A stretch of DNA of 64,000 nt from an archaeon. Lineage in GTDB: Archaea; Nanobdellota; Nanobdellia; Woesearchaeales; GW2011-AR9. The notes under the pieces are model-generated. The model ran no database searches. It saw only the letters and a list, made by a program, of their open reading frames with translations, and was not told where the DNA came from. Of the stretch, positions 16,418-23,342 are shown piece by piece. Where the stretch lies: NCBI GenBank assembly GCA_018697095.1, contig JABHSG010000003.1:212895-276894 (forward strand). Reading direction: 5' to 3'. The translations under genes were made by a program, and so were the position numbers. Numbering within the stretch: position 1 is the stretch's first letter; each line of letters opens with the position of its first letter.

Positions 16418-16990
16418 TTATCTTCTTCGAGGTGCTCTTTCAAAAGCGATAATTTCGCTCACTTTAGAAATCCCTTGAGCTTCTAATTTCCCAAGCATAT
16501 TTGAAAATACTTTAACTGTCGCATTCACATCACCCATCGCTCTGTGCGCAGCTTCATTCTCAACATTAAAATGTTCACACAAATCACCTAACCTCTTACG
16601 AGGTAATTCAGGAACTAATCGATTAGCAAGTTTGCGAGTACACAATTTTTCATTACATAATTCATGTCCATGATGCTTTTGTAAATTATGCGCTAAAAAC
16701 CCAAAATCAAAAGTTGCGTTATGTGCAACAAAGGTATCTTTACCTAAAAAAGACACAAACCCTTCCAGTACCTCATGAATTTTAGGCGCATCTGCTACCA
16801 TAGAGTTAGTTATTCCAGTAAGTTTTGTGATAAAAGAAGGGATGTGCATCTCAGGATTCACAAGTGTTTGAAAAGAATCAACTACTTTGCCATCTCGGAC
16901 CCTCGCAGCTGCAATTTCAGTGATCTTATCGCTATGCTTTGAAAGACCAGTTGTCTCAATATCTATTATCGTAAAATTTCCCACCGCCAA
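16418..16990 (-). CDS. DnaQ-like 3'-5' exonuclease (DEDDh family)
   Basis: 190 residues. Exo I is FTIIDIETTGL, Exo II is HNATFDFGFL, and Exo III is HRAMGDVNAT, where the His and Asp complete the DEDDh site. It degrades DNA or RNA from the 3' end in the cytoplasm. No polymerase or other domain is attached. The apparent start is TTG at 16990, with GAGG a few bases before it; a GTG two codons later (16984) has better spacing to that GAGG. Stand-alone DnaQ-like exonucleases may proofread, repair or process RNA; which applies here is unknown. Confidence 0.92.
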   Translation of the reverse strand: MAVGNFTIIDIETTGLSKHSDKITEIAAARVRDGKVVDSFQTLVNPEMHIPSFITKLTGITNSMVADAPKIHEVLEGFVSFLGKDTFVAHNATFDFGFLAHNLQKHHGHELCNEKLCTRKLANRLVPELPRKRLGDLCEHFNVENEAAHRAMGDVNATVKVFSNMLGKLEAQGISKVSEIIAFERAPRRR

Positions 16991-17081
16991 AACCTCAAAC
17001 TAAAAAAAGCCAAGTGGAGCTTTTATATTTTACCATTATCCAAAATACCTTTAAATAAGAAGCATCAAAATAACTCCTATA

Positions 17082-18299
17082 ATGGCAGGCATCCCACTTA
17101 ACGTTGTAACTAACAAAGAAGCTACAAATACTAATGATCAAACTAGTGATAATCCTACTCACGACCCTAGCGCTATTACTACTCCTAACAATAAAGCAGG
17201 TTCTTACAACTCAGACTCTTGGATCCGTGAATCAGACATCAAGCTAAGCGAAGAAACTAAAGCGCTCATAAAACAAGCTAGCGAAGTATACGACCAAAAC
17301 AATCCTACCAAACGTACTTGGTATGGCAGATGTATCTTCATTTCTTGGTACTGCGCTCTTGATTGTACATTTTGCTTTCGTGCAACAGACTCCCATAACA
17401 AACGTCACGCTAAAGATTCAAAGCGTTCGCACGGATCAACACTCCTAGAAGCACTATTTTGTAAACTCTTCAATTGGAGAATTGAATTTCTTACTGGCGG
17501 TATTGGCATGATGCCAGACAACGAACTAATTGAATATGCAAGAACTATTTCAAAAGTTTATGGAGAAAAGATTTGGCTTAACATAGGAACACTTACAACT
17601 AAACGTATTGACGAACTACTTCCATACATTAAAGGTGTCTGCGGCTCTATGGAAACACTCCACCCCGAACTTCACAAAGAGGTTTGCCCAAGTAAACCAA
17701 TTAAACCTTACGATGAAATGTTCACAAGACTAAGAGAAGAGAACCCAGAAATTAAACGTTCCATTGCAGTTATTTGCGGACTTGGAGATACATTAGACGA
17801 CCTTACTTATCTTTACAATTTTATTGAAAAACATCAGCTTCATAGAATTACTCTTTACGCATTAAAACCAGTTAAAGGTGGAGCATTTACACAGGGCCCA
17901 TCAGTTGACTTCTACGCAAGTTGGATTGCAAGCATCAGAATTCGTTTTCCAAAACTTGAAATCATTGCAGGAACTAACTTAAGAAGGTGCGAAGAAGTAG
18001 GGACTCTTCTAAAAGCAGGCGCCAGTGCATTTACTAAGTTTCCAGCAACAAAACAATTTGCAACAAGTAAAGCAAGGTTATTAGCAAGACAAACAAAAGA
18101 TAATGGTCGGAATTTTATTAGCAACTTTACAGAATTAAAAGATAAAGATGGTAAGGATATTAATTTTGAAGCTGAAATAGATAAACTCCAAATTGAAGAA
18201 CATTACAAGGAGCAAATGAAAGAAAAGCTCCCTAATTACTTGAAAGTTTTCTTAAACCCTAAAGACAAAGATAAACAAAAAGACACTGGTGGATGCTAA
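17082..18299 (+). CDS. Radical SAM protein, BioB-like fold
   Basis: 405 residues. The [4Fe-4S]/SAM motif is C91-x3-C95-x2-C98 in YCALDCTFCFRAT, followed by a GG motif (FLTGGIGMM) and a TIM-barrel-like core, ending in a Lys-rich tail and a final GGC. The first about 75 residues are polar and Thr/Asn-rich. The layout (GSMETLHPELHKEVCP, then GLGDTLDDL) resembles biotin synthase-like enzymes, but no biotin genes are nearby. The stop overlaps a possible GTG start of the U32 gene by 11 bases, so co-translation and a shared pathway are likely. It may act in RNA or cofactor modification. The specific substrate is unknown. Confidence 0.85.
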   Translation: MAGIPLNVVTNKEATNTNDQTSDNPTHDPSAITTPNNKAGSYNSDSWIRESDIKLSEETKALIKQASEVYDQNNPTKRTWYGRCIFISWYCALDCTFCFRATDSHNKRHAKDSKRSHGSTLLEALFCKLFNWRIEFLTGGIGMMPDNELIEYARTISKVYGEKIWLNIGTLTTKRIDELLPYIKGVCGSMETLHPELHKEVCPSKPIKPYDEMFTRLREENPEIKRSIAVICGLGDTLDDLTYLYNFIEKHQLHRITLYALKPVKGGAFTQGPSVDFYASWIASIRIRFPKLEIIAGTNLRRCEEVGTLLKAGASAFTKFPATKQFATSKARLLARQTKDNGRNFISNFTELKDKDGKDINFEAEIDKLQIEEHYKEQMKEKLPNYLKVFLNPKDKDKQKDTGGC

Positions 18300-19587
18300 A
18301 AAAAATATGGCAACAAAAACAAGGCCTATAGAAATTATGGCGCCAGCAGGCTCTTATGAATCACTTATGGCTGCAATTAATGCTGGAGCAAACTCAGTTT
18401 ACTTTGGTATCGAGCAATTAAATATGAGAGCACGTGCTGCTAATAATTTCACTACTGAAGATTTAAAAGAAATTGTAAAACGTTGCCAAGAGCATAATGT
18501 CAAAACTTATCTCACTCTAAACACCATCATGTATGATCATGACATGACTCTTATGCGTAAAATCTGCGACACAGCAAAAGCCTCCAACGTCACAGCAGTA
18601 ATTTGTTCAGACATCGCAGCAATGCAGTACGCAAAATCAATTGGTCTTGAAATTCACATCTCAACTCAAGCTAATGTTTGCAATTTTGAAACAGTTAAAT
18701 TCTATGCTCAGTTCGCAGACGTAATAGTACTAGCACGCGAACTTACAATCAAACAAATTCAATCAATCACTGACAAAATCAAAGAAGAGAACATCAAAGG
18801 GCCGCAAGGAAAACTAGTGGAGATAGAACTTTTTGTGCATGGTGCTCTTTGCGTAGCAGTTTCAGGAAAATGTTATATGAGTATAGCAACCTACAACTCT
18901 TCAGCAAACCGTGGGGCTTGTCTTCAAAATTGCCGAAGATCATACAAGTTAATTGATGAAGAAACTGGTGACGAACTTCGAGTCGAAAACAAATACATCA
19001 TGTCACCTAAAGATCTGTGTACAATTGGTTTCATTGACAAGATAGTTGAAACAGGTGTTACTGTTCTTAAAATTGAAGGTAGGGGACGTGCACCAGATTA
19101 TGTTGACTCAGTAGTTAGAGCTTACCGCGAGGCCGTTGATGCATACGAAGATGGAACTTACACTAAAGAAAAAATAGACGCTTGGACAACAAAATTAGAA
19201 AAGGTATTCAACCGTGGTTTTTGGCATGGCGGATACTATCTTGGAAAACAGCTTGGAGAATGGGCCGGAAAATACGGCTCACAAGCAACTACGCAAAAGA
19301 TATTTTTAGGAAAAGTAATCAATTACTTTACTAAACCTAAAATTGCCCAATTTGTTATGGAAACAGGCGAACTAAACGTTGGTGATCAAATTTTAATCAC
19401 TGGGCCAACTACTGGAATTGTCAGATCCACTGTTAAAAAAATAATTGTAAATGATATTGAACAAACTAGCAGTAAAAAAGGCGACAGTATCACAATAGCA
19501 ATTGAAGAAAAACTTAGAAACAATGATAAATTGTATAAGATAATTGATCTGAAAAAACCTGATGGTCAGCATAATAATACTAAATAA
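18289..19587 (+). CDS. U32-family [4Fe-4S] protein (TrhP/RlhA-like RNA hydroxylation enzyme)
   Basis: 432 residues. It opens with the U32 signature EIMAPAGSYESLMAAINAGAN, then YFGIEQLNMRARA, STQANVCN and ELFVHGALCVAVSGKC. Four cysteines (188, 195, 211, 215, counted from the GTG) match the cluster ligands of the family. U32 members once called collagenase-like peptidases include TrhP (tRNA 5-hydroxyuridine) and RlhA (23S rRNA 5-hydroxycytidine). Both are iron-sulfur dependent and require prephenate in bacteria. A C-terminal beta-barrel (GDQILITGPTTGIV) fits the TrhP-like form. Starts: GTG at 18289 overlapping the radical SAM gene, or ATG at 18307 (MATKTRPIE). The chorismate mutase gene follows at 19620. 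Confidence 0.9.
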   Translation: MDAKKNMATKTRPIEIMAPAGSYESLMAAINAGANSVYFGIEQLNMRARAANNFTTEDLKEIVKRCQEHNVKTYLTLNTIMYDHDMTLMRKICDTAKASNVTAVICSDIAAMQYAKSIGLEIHISTQANVCNFETVKFYAQFADVIVLARELTIKQIQSITDKIKEENIKGPQGKLVEIELFVHGALCVAVSGKCYMSIATYNSSANRGACLQNCRRSYKLIDEETGDELRVENKYIMSPKDLCTIGFIDKIVETGVTVLKIEGRGRAPDYVDSVVRAYREAVDAYEDGTYTKEKIDAWTTKLEKVFNRGFWHGGYYLGKQLGEWAGKYGSQATTQKIFLGKVINYFTKPKIAQFVMETGELNVGDQILITGPTTGIVRSTVKKIIVNDIEQTSSKKGDSITIAIEEKLRNNDKLYKIIDLKKPDGQHNNTK

Positions 19588-19619
19588 AATTCAGTGACAA
19601 AAAATCTGAGGATTAAAAA

Positions 19620-19892
19620 ATGAACAGTAAAGAAAAAATTCAACAAATGCAAACAGAATTACAAATTATTGATCGTAAACTATTATCTGTAATTGAAAAA
19701 AGAGTAAAAAAATCATTAAAAATTCAAGACTTAAAAAGAAGAGCAGATCTACCTATAATTGATGTAATTCAAGAGCGGGCAATTACTACTCTTGTGCAAG
19801 AGAACACTTCATTAAAAACCACAGAAATTGTTAATGTTTTCAAATCAATTATTGAATTAAGTAAGAAAGAATTCAACTTACAAAAGAAATAA
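19620..19892 (+). CDS. Stand-alone AroQ-type chorismate mutase
   Basis: 90 residues, the size of a monofunctional AroQ helical dimer, which turns chorismate into prephenate. The body reads IIDRKLLSVIEKRVKKS, KIQDLKRRADLPIIDVIQER, and a last helix VFKSIIELSKKEF. Aligning by eye with the E. coli domain, Arg28, Lys39, Asp48 and Glu52 equivalents are present. The Arg11 and Arg51 equivalents look like Gln, so activity or specificity may differ. No other aromatic amino-acid gene is in the window. The position directly after the U32 gene suggests that prephenate is made for RNA hydroxylation. TGAGGA sits 9-14 bases before the ATG. Confidence 0.82.
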   Translation: MNSKEKIQQMQTELQIIDRKLLSVIEKRVKKSLKIQDLKRRADLPIIDVIQERAITTLVQENTSLKTTEIVNVFKSIIELSKKEFNLQKK

Positions 19893-19911
19893 ACTCAAAT
19901 AATCTCTGAAA

Positions 19912-20052
19912 ATGCAAGAAAATCTTGTTTTCTTTGCGACCAAATGCCCGGAAATGTATCGTTTCTGGCATACTCTAAATTTAAGAGATTTAGATGTAAA
20001 TCAATATCAGGTGATTTTTAACTATGCCAAAAATAATTCATTATCGAAATAA
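19912..20052 (+). CDS. Possible small ORF overlapping the ferredoxin start
   Basis: A 46-codon frame (MQENLVFFATKCPEMYRFWH ...) runs from 19912 and ends 29 bases inside the ferredoxin gene in another frame. It fills the otherwise empty gap after the chorismate mutase. There is no clear ribosome-binding site, and the overlap with a convincing gene lowers its credibility. It could be the 5' leader of the ferredoxin. Confidence 0.22.
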   Translation: MQENLVFFATKCPEMYRFWHTLNLRDLDVNQYQVIFNYAKNNSLSK

Positions 20053-20248
20053 ATGCATTGGTTGCAACTCTTGTGTTGAGCAAGATCCAGCTAGGTGGAA
20101 AATTAATGATGAAGATGGCAAATCAGATTTAATTGGTTCAATTCAAAAAAAAAACACTTGGATTGCAAAAATAGATTATGAAGAACTTGATAGAAATAAA
20201 CAAGCTGCCAAAGATTGCCCAGTTAGTATCATCAAAATCATTGAGTAA
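20024..20248 (+). CDS. Small single-cluster [4Fe-4S] ferredoxin
   Basis: 74 residues. Three cysteines in CIGCNSC (11, 14, 17) and a fourth in CPVSII (65) fit a one-cluster ferredoxin of the short archaeal/bacterial type; a second cluster motif is absent. It carries single electrons in the cytoplasm. GGTGAT lies about 8 bases before the ATG as a good ribosome-binding site. It follows the radical SAM, U32 and chorismate mutase genes in the same direction, so it is a likely electron donor to one of those iron-sulfur enzymes. That role is inference. Confidence 0.9.
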   Translation: MPKIIHYRNKCIGCNSCVEQDPARWKINDEDGKSDLIGSIQKKNTWIAKIDYEELDRNKQAAKDCPVSIIKIIE

Positions 20249-20295
20249 CAAATCAAAAATTAATTAGAAAATAAAATTTTCTTCAAGAAATAAAT

Positions 20296-20529
20296 CTACT
20301 CTATCATTGAGTGTAAGACAATTACCTTTTCATCTTCCCACATTGGACTAGCTTTGAAAATAGCTCTTTCACCCTTTCTTTCTTCAGCTGGATTTTCAAA
20401 ATAATTTTGTCTGAAAGCTTCGCCTTCAGTACTAATTCCAACTCCATGGATCGCAAACAAAATAGAAACTATTGCAACTACTGCTAAAATAAGCATAATT
20501 ACAGTCATAATTCGCTCATCTTTATTCAT
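20296..20529 (-). CDS. Small membrane protein, copy 1 of a tandem pair
   Basis: 77 residues from the ATG at 20529 (MNKDERIMTVIML); the longer frame to 20589 lacks similarity to its twin. One membrane helix is followed by GVGISTEGEAF and a polar outer tail. The helix region and the last 18 residues (IFKASPMWEDEKVIVLHS region) are nearly identical to the neighbour at 20619-20846, including long identical DNA stretches. This indicates a recent tandem duplication or gene conversion. Function unknown. Confidence 0.75.
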   Translation of the reverse strand: MNKDERIMTVIMLILAVVAIVSILFAIHGVGISTEGEAFRQNYFENPAEERKGERAIFKASPMWEDEKVIVLHSMIE

Positions 20530-20618
20530 AACTTCAGAATAGGTGTTATGATATTTAAAAGTAATTTTATTTAGAAAGTTTCTACTCAAATACTCAGCAT
20601 AACCTTACGCTTCAAAAT

Positions 20619-20846
20619 CTATTCTATCATTGAGTGTAAGACAATTACCTTTTCATCTTCCCACATTGGACTAGCTTTGAAAACTGCTCTCTCTCCTGGC
20701 AATTCATTTCTAATTTCAAACCTATTTCTCATGGCTTGCCCAGTATTACTAATCCCAACACCACTACTAGCAAGCAAGATTGAAACTATTGCAACTACTG
20801 CTAAAATAAGCATAATTACAGTCATAATTCGCTCATTTTTATCCAT
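20619..20846 (-). CDS. Small membrane protein, copy 2 of a tandem pair
   Basis: 75 residues starting MDKNERIMTVIML. One membrane helix, then GVGISNTGQAM, then a variable middle (RNRFEIRNELPGE) and the same C-terminus as copy 1. The middle differs between copies while both ends are conserved. This pattern suggests selection on the variable outer segment or partial gene conversion. Function unknown. Confidence 0.75.
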   Translation of the reverse strand: MDKNERIMTVIMLILAVVAIVSILLASSGVGISNTGQAMRNRFEIRNELPGERAVFKASPMWEDEKVIVLHSMIE

Positions 20847-20903
20847 GGAATTGCAAGGACTATTTTGTATTTAAAACTATTTTAAAAACAAAAAAGTCAT
20901 GAT

Positions 20904-21506
20904 TTATTTTTCTTCAAACAATTCCAGATACTCAGCATAACCCCGAGCTTCCAAGTCATCCAAAGCCACAAATTGCATCCCAGCAGAATTCATACAATAT
21001 CTCAAATAATCCGGTGCAGGCCCATCATTAAACAAATGTCCAATATGTGAGTCAGCATGTTTGCTACGAACTTCTGTACGTATGACCCCAAAAGAATAAT
21101 CGTCAAGTAGCACGATATTACCTGGTTCCAAAGCTTTAGTAAAACTTGGCCATCCAGTACCTGAATCAAACTTATCCAAACTACTAAACAATGGCTCACC
21201 AGATAATAGGTCTACATAAATTCCATCTTCATGATTATCCCAATATTCATTATTGAATGGACGTTCAGTACCAGCTTCTTGGGTAATGTAATACTGTGAA
21301 TCACTAAGCATCTCGCGCAATTCATTCTCCGTTGGCTTTTCAAAATCAGAATACGAACTATTAACACTCTCCAAATCAGAAAACTCAGTAAACAATTCAA
21401 TATCTACATTCGCACGCTGGTTACATGAAACTAATACAAACATAGAAAGAACAACTAACATAATCAGCACAAGGCTTCTCACTCTAAAACTAAATCTATG
21501 CTTCAT
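20904..21506 (-). CDS. msrB: Peptide methionine-R-sulfoxide reductase MsrB, lipoprotein form
   Basis: 200 residues from the ATG at 21506. The N-terminus MKHRFSFRVRSLVLIMLVVL ... LVSCNQ is a signal peptide ending in a lipobox-like SC, so the enzyme is probably anchored outside the membrane. The MsrB core is complete: RPFNNEYWDNHEDGIYVD, DSGTGWPSF, HADSHIGHLFNDGP and the catalytic Cys in RYCMNSAGMQF. The CxxC zinc pairs of many MsrB proteins are absent (YVDLLSGEPLF), so this is a zinc-free form. It repairs oxidised methionine in envelope proteins. It is divergent from the wHTH regulator gene, with 95 bases between starts. Confidence 0.92.
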   Translation of the reverse strand: MKHRFSFRVRSLVLIMLVVLSMFVLVSCNQRANVDIELFTEFSDLESVNSSYSDFEKPTENELREMLSDSQYYITQEAGTERPFNNEYWDNHEDGIYVDLLSGEPLFSSLDKFDSGTGWPSFTKALEPGNIVLLDDYSFGVIRTEVRSKHADSHIGHLFNDGPAPDYLRYCMNSAGMQFVALDDLEARGYAEYLELFEEK

Positions 21507-21601
21507 AACAACAACTAAATCGAAAATGACTATTAAATCTTTTGCAAAGTCTACTAATCGTCCATAAACCTTATATCTATACCCAACCATTTCCCCTCTT
21601 A

Positions 21602-22120
21602 ATGAAAAATAAACACGTGGGTTACATTATAATCGCCATATCAGCACTCATTCTCATAATCGTTTATTCTTTTAATCAGGCTTTAGCTAAAATAGTTGCA
21701 GAAAGTTGTAGCCATGGTATTACTTGCCCTATGACAACAACTCTTAATGTACAAAAAGGAGTAAGCTATTCATTAACAGCATTAGTAGCACTTGCAGGGG
21801 CCATTATTGCGTTCGTTATCAAAGAAAAACCAGCACAACAAATTCATATCCATAAAACTCAAGTAACTACTAGCAAAAAAGATTCCTTTCCTAGTCAAGA
21901 AGAGCAGCAAAAGACTATTGATTCCCTAGCAAACAATGAAGAAAAACAGATCATGCAAGAAATCTTCAAGGAAAAAGGGTCTATCTACCAAAGCACACTC
22001 ACAACAACTCTTGGCTTAAGCAAAGTAAAAATCACAAGGCTTCTAGACACTCTTGAAGGTAAAGGACTAGTTGAAAGAAAGCGCCGCGGCATGACTAATG
22101 TAGTTGTTCTCAAACAATAA
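21602..22120 (+). CDS. Membrane-bound winged-helix transcription regulator
   Basis: 172 residues from the ATG at 21602; the upstream frame to 21542 overlaps the divergent msrB promoter and adds nothing recognisable. Two membrane helices (YIIIAISALILIIVYSF and VSYSLTALVALAGAIIAFVI) flank a short outer loop with two cysteines (CSHGITC). A His-rich linker leads to a C-terminal MarR/DUF7343-like winged helix (IYQSTLTTTLGLSKVKITRL, then LEGKGLVERKRRG). The outer cysteine pair could sense redox state. Divergence from msrB makes an oxidative-stress role attractive, but unproven. Confidence 0.78.
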   Translation: MKNKHVGYIIIAISALILIIVYSFNQALAKIVAESCSHGITCPMTTTLNVQKGVSYSLTALVALAGAIIAFVIKEKPAQQIHIHKTQVTTSKKDSFPSQEEQQKTIDSLANNEEKQIMQEIFKEKGSIYQSTLTTTLGLSKVKITRLLDTLEGKGLVERKRRGMTNVVVLKQ

Positions 22121-22134
22121 CTCTTTTTTTCTTA

Positions 22135-23274
22135 TCATACTTCTAAATAGAACTCATCTGTTCCAATCACTTCCCCATTCACTTGTATTTCAAGTTTGTA
22201 ATTCCCAGAATATAATCTTTTAGTAGTCATCTTGCGAAATGGATGTCTCTTAGAAAAACTAACACTCCCACCACTCTCAATCTTAACTTTTTTAATCTTA
22301 AACACTTTTGTTGAAATTCTACTACTGGGTGTTGGATAAGTTATTTTGTAATCTACAACCAAGTTCTCAGCAGCTTTAGCAAGTATCTCAAATGAAAATT
22401 CTAAGCTATCACCAATCCTCAATCTCCGATCCACTATCCCCAACCCATTAATCGAAACATCAGCATTCTCATTGAACCCTAAAAAATTAAAACTTTTAAC
22501 GTGCCCCTTTTTGATTGCGGTTCTAAGAGAATGACTAATTATGTACTGCATTTCTTTTTCATCTTGCTTTTTTGATTCCTTCCATCTTTTTAATATCTCA
22601 ACCACAAAGTCAGGATCTATTTTTGAAATATCATTAAGATGGTTAGCAACAGAGCGTGTCACATACCTCTCATTATCATGAAACAATTCATCTAATACCA
22701 AAACACCTTTTTTGTAATCAAAGTTAATTCCTTTTGCCCAAGGCAGTTTTGGACGAAGTCCCTCAGAAGCAAACCTTCTTTGATGAAAATTATCGCTTCC
22801 AGCCCATTTCATCATTTTAGAAAAACTCTCATCAGGGTAATTGTTGATAAAAAATCGAATTGCAAATTCAGCTGAGCAATATTTTGTGAATTCCCCAAGT
22901 GCATTAAGTGAAACTTCTAAGTCTTCCACACTTTTGCAATTATTTTCCACATACTCTGAATATGCACCAAATATGAAATCTCCACCCTCTTCAACATCTT
23001 TCAAAGTCTCCAATAATATCTTCAAACCAGCAAGATAACCTTCTGGCAAATACTTCTCAAGGCATTCTCTTATCCAATACATTCGCTCCTTTAGTTCTAA
23101 TTCAGGAAATCTTCTAAGAACATCTAATTCAAACGCCTTAGCATCAAAAGAATCATGGGCACCAAGAATCAATTTAGCTAAATAATTAACATTGTCTTTA
23201 TGAAACAACTTATCTTTCAAAATTAATTTTTCTTTAACCACCTTTCCGGTGCCAGAAACTTTGTTTCTATGCAT
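22135..23274 (-). CDS. AlkC-type DNA alkylation repair glycosylase with C-terminal Ig-like domain
   Basis: 379 residues. An N-terminal HEAT-like helical domain (about 1-265) contains the family block MKWAGSDNFHQRRFASEG followed by RPKLPWA, typical of AlkC. The C-terminal about 100 residues (LEFSFEILAKAAENLVVDYK ... GTDEFYLEV) are beta-rich and fit the Ig-like domain of the two-domain AlkC form. AlkC excises 3-methyladenine-type lesions without base flipping. It is transcribed convergently with the wHTH gene. AlkC is mostly bacterial, so its presence in an archaeon suggests transfer. Confidence 0.85.
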   Translation of the reverse strand: MHRNKVSGTGKVVKEKLILKDKLFHKDNVNYLAKLILGAHDSFDAKAFELDVLRRFPELELKERMYWIRECLEKYLPEGYLAGLKILLETLKDVEEGGDFIFGAYSEYVENNCKSVEDLEVSLNALGEFTKYCSAEFAIRFFINNYPDESFSKMMKWAGSDNFHQRRFASEGLRPKLPWAKGINFDYKKGVLVLDELFHDNERYVTRSVANHLNDISKIDPDFVVEILKRWKESKKQDEKEMQYIISHSLRTAIKKGHVKSFNFLGFNENADVSINGLGIVDRRLRIGDSLEFSFEILAKAAENLVVDYKITYPTPSSRISTKVFKIKKVKIESGGSVSFSKRHPFRKMTTKRLYSGNYKLEIQVNGEVIGTDEFYLEV

Positions 23275-23342
23275 AACAACTACTAAAAAAACTAGAAACT
23301 TAATAAATCATTAGCTAAAAAAATAGTAAAAATAAAAAAATA

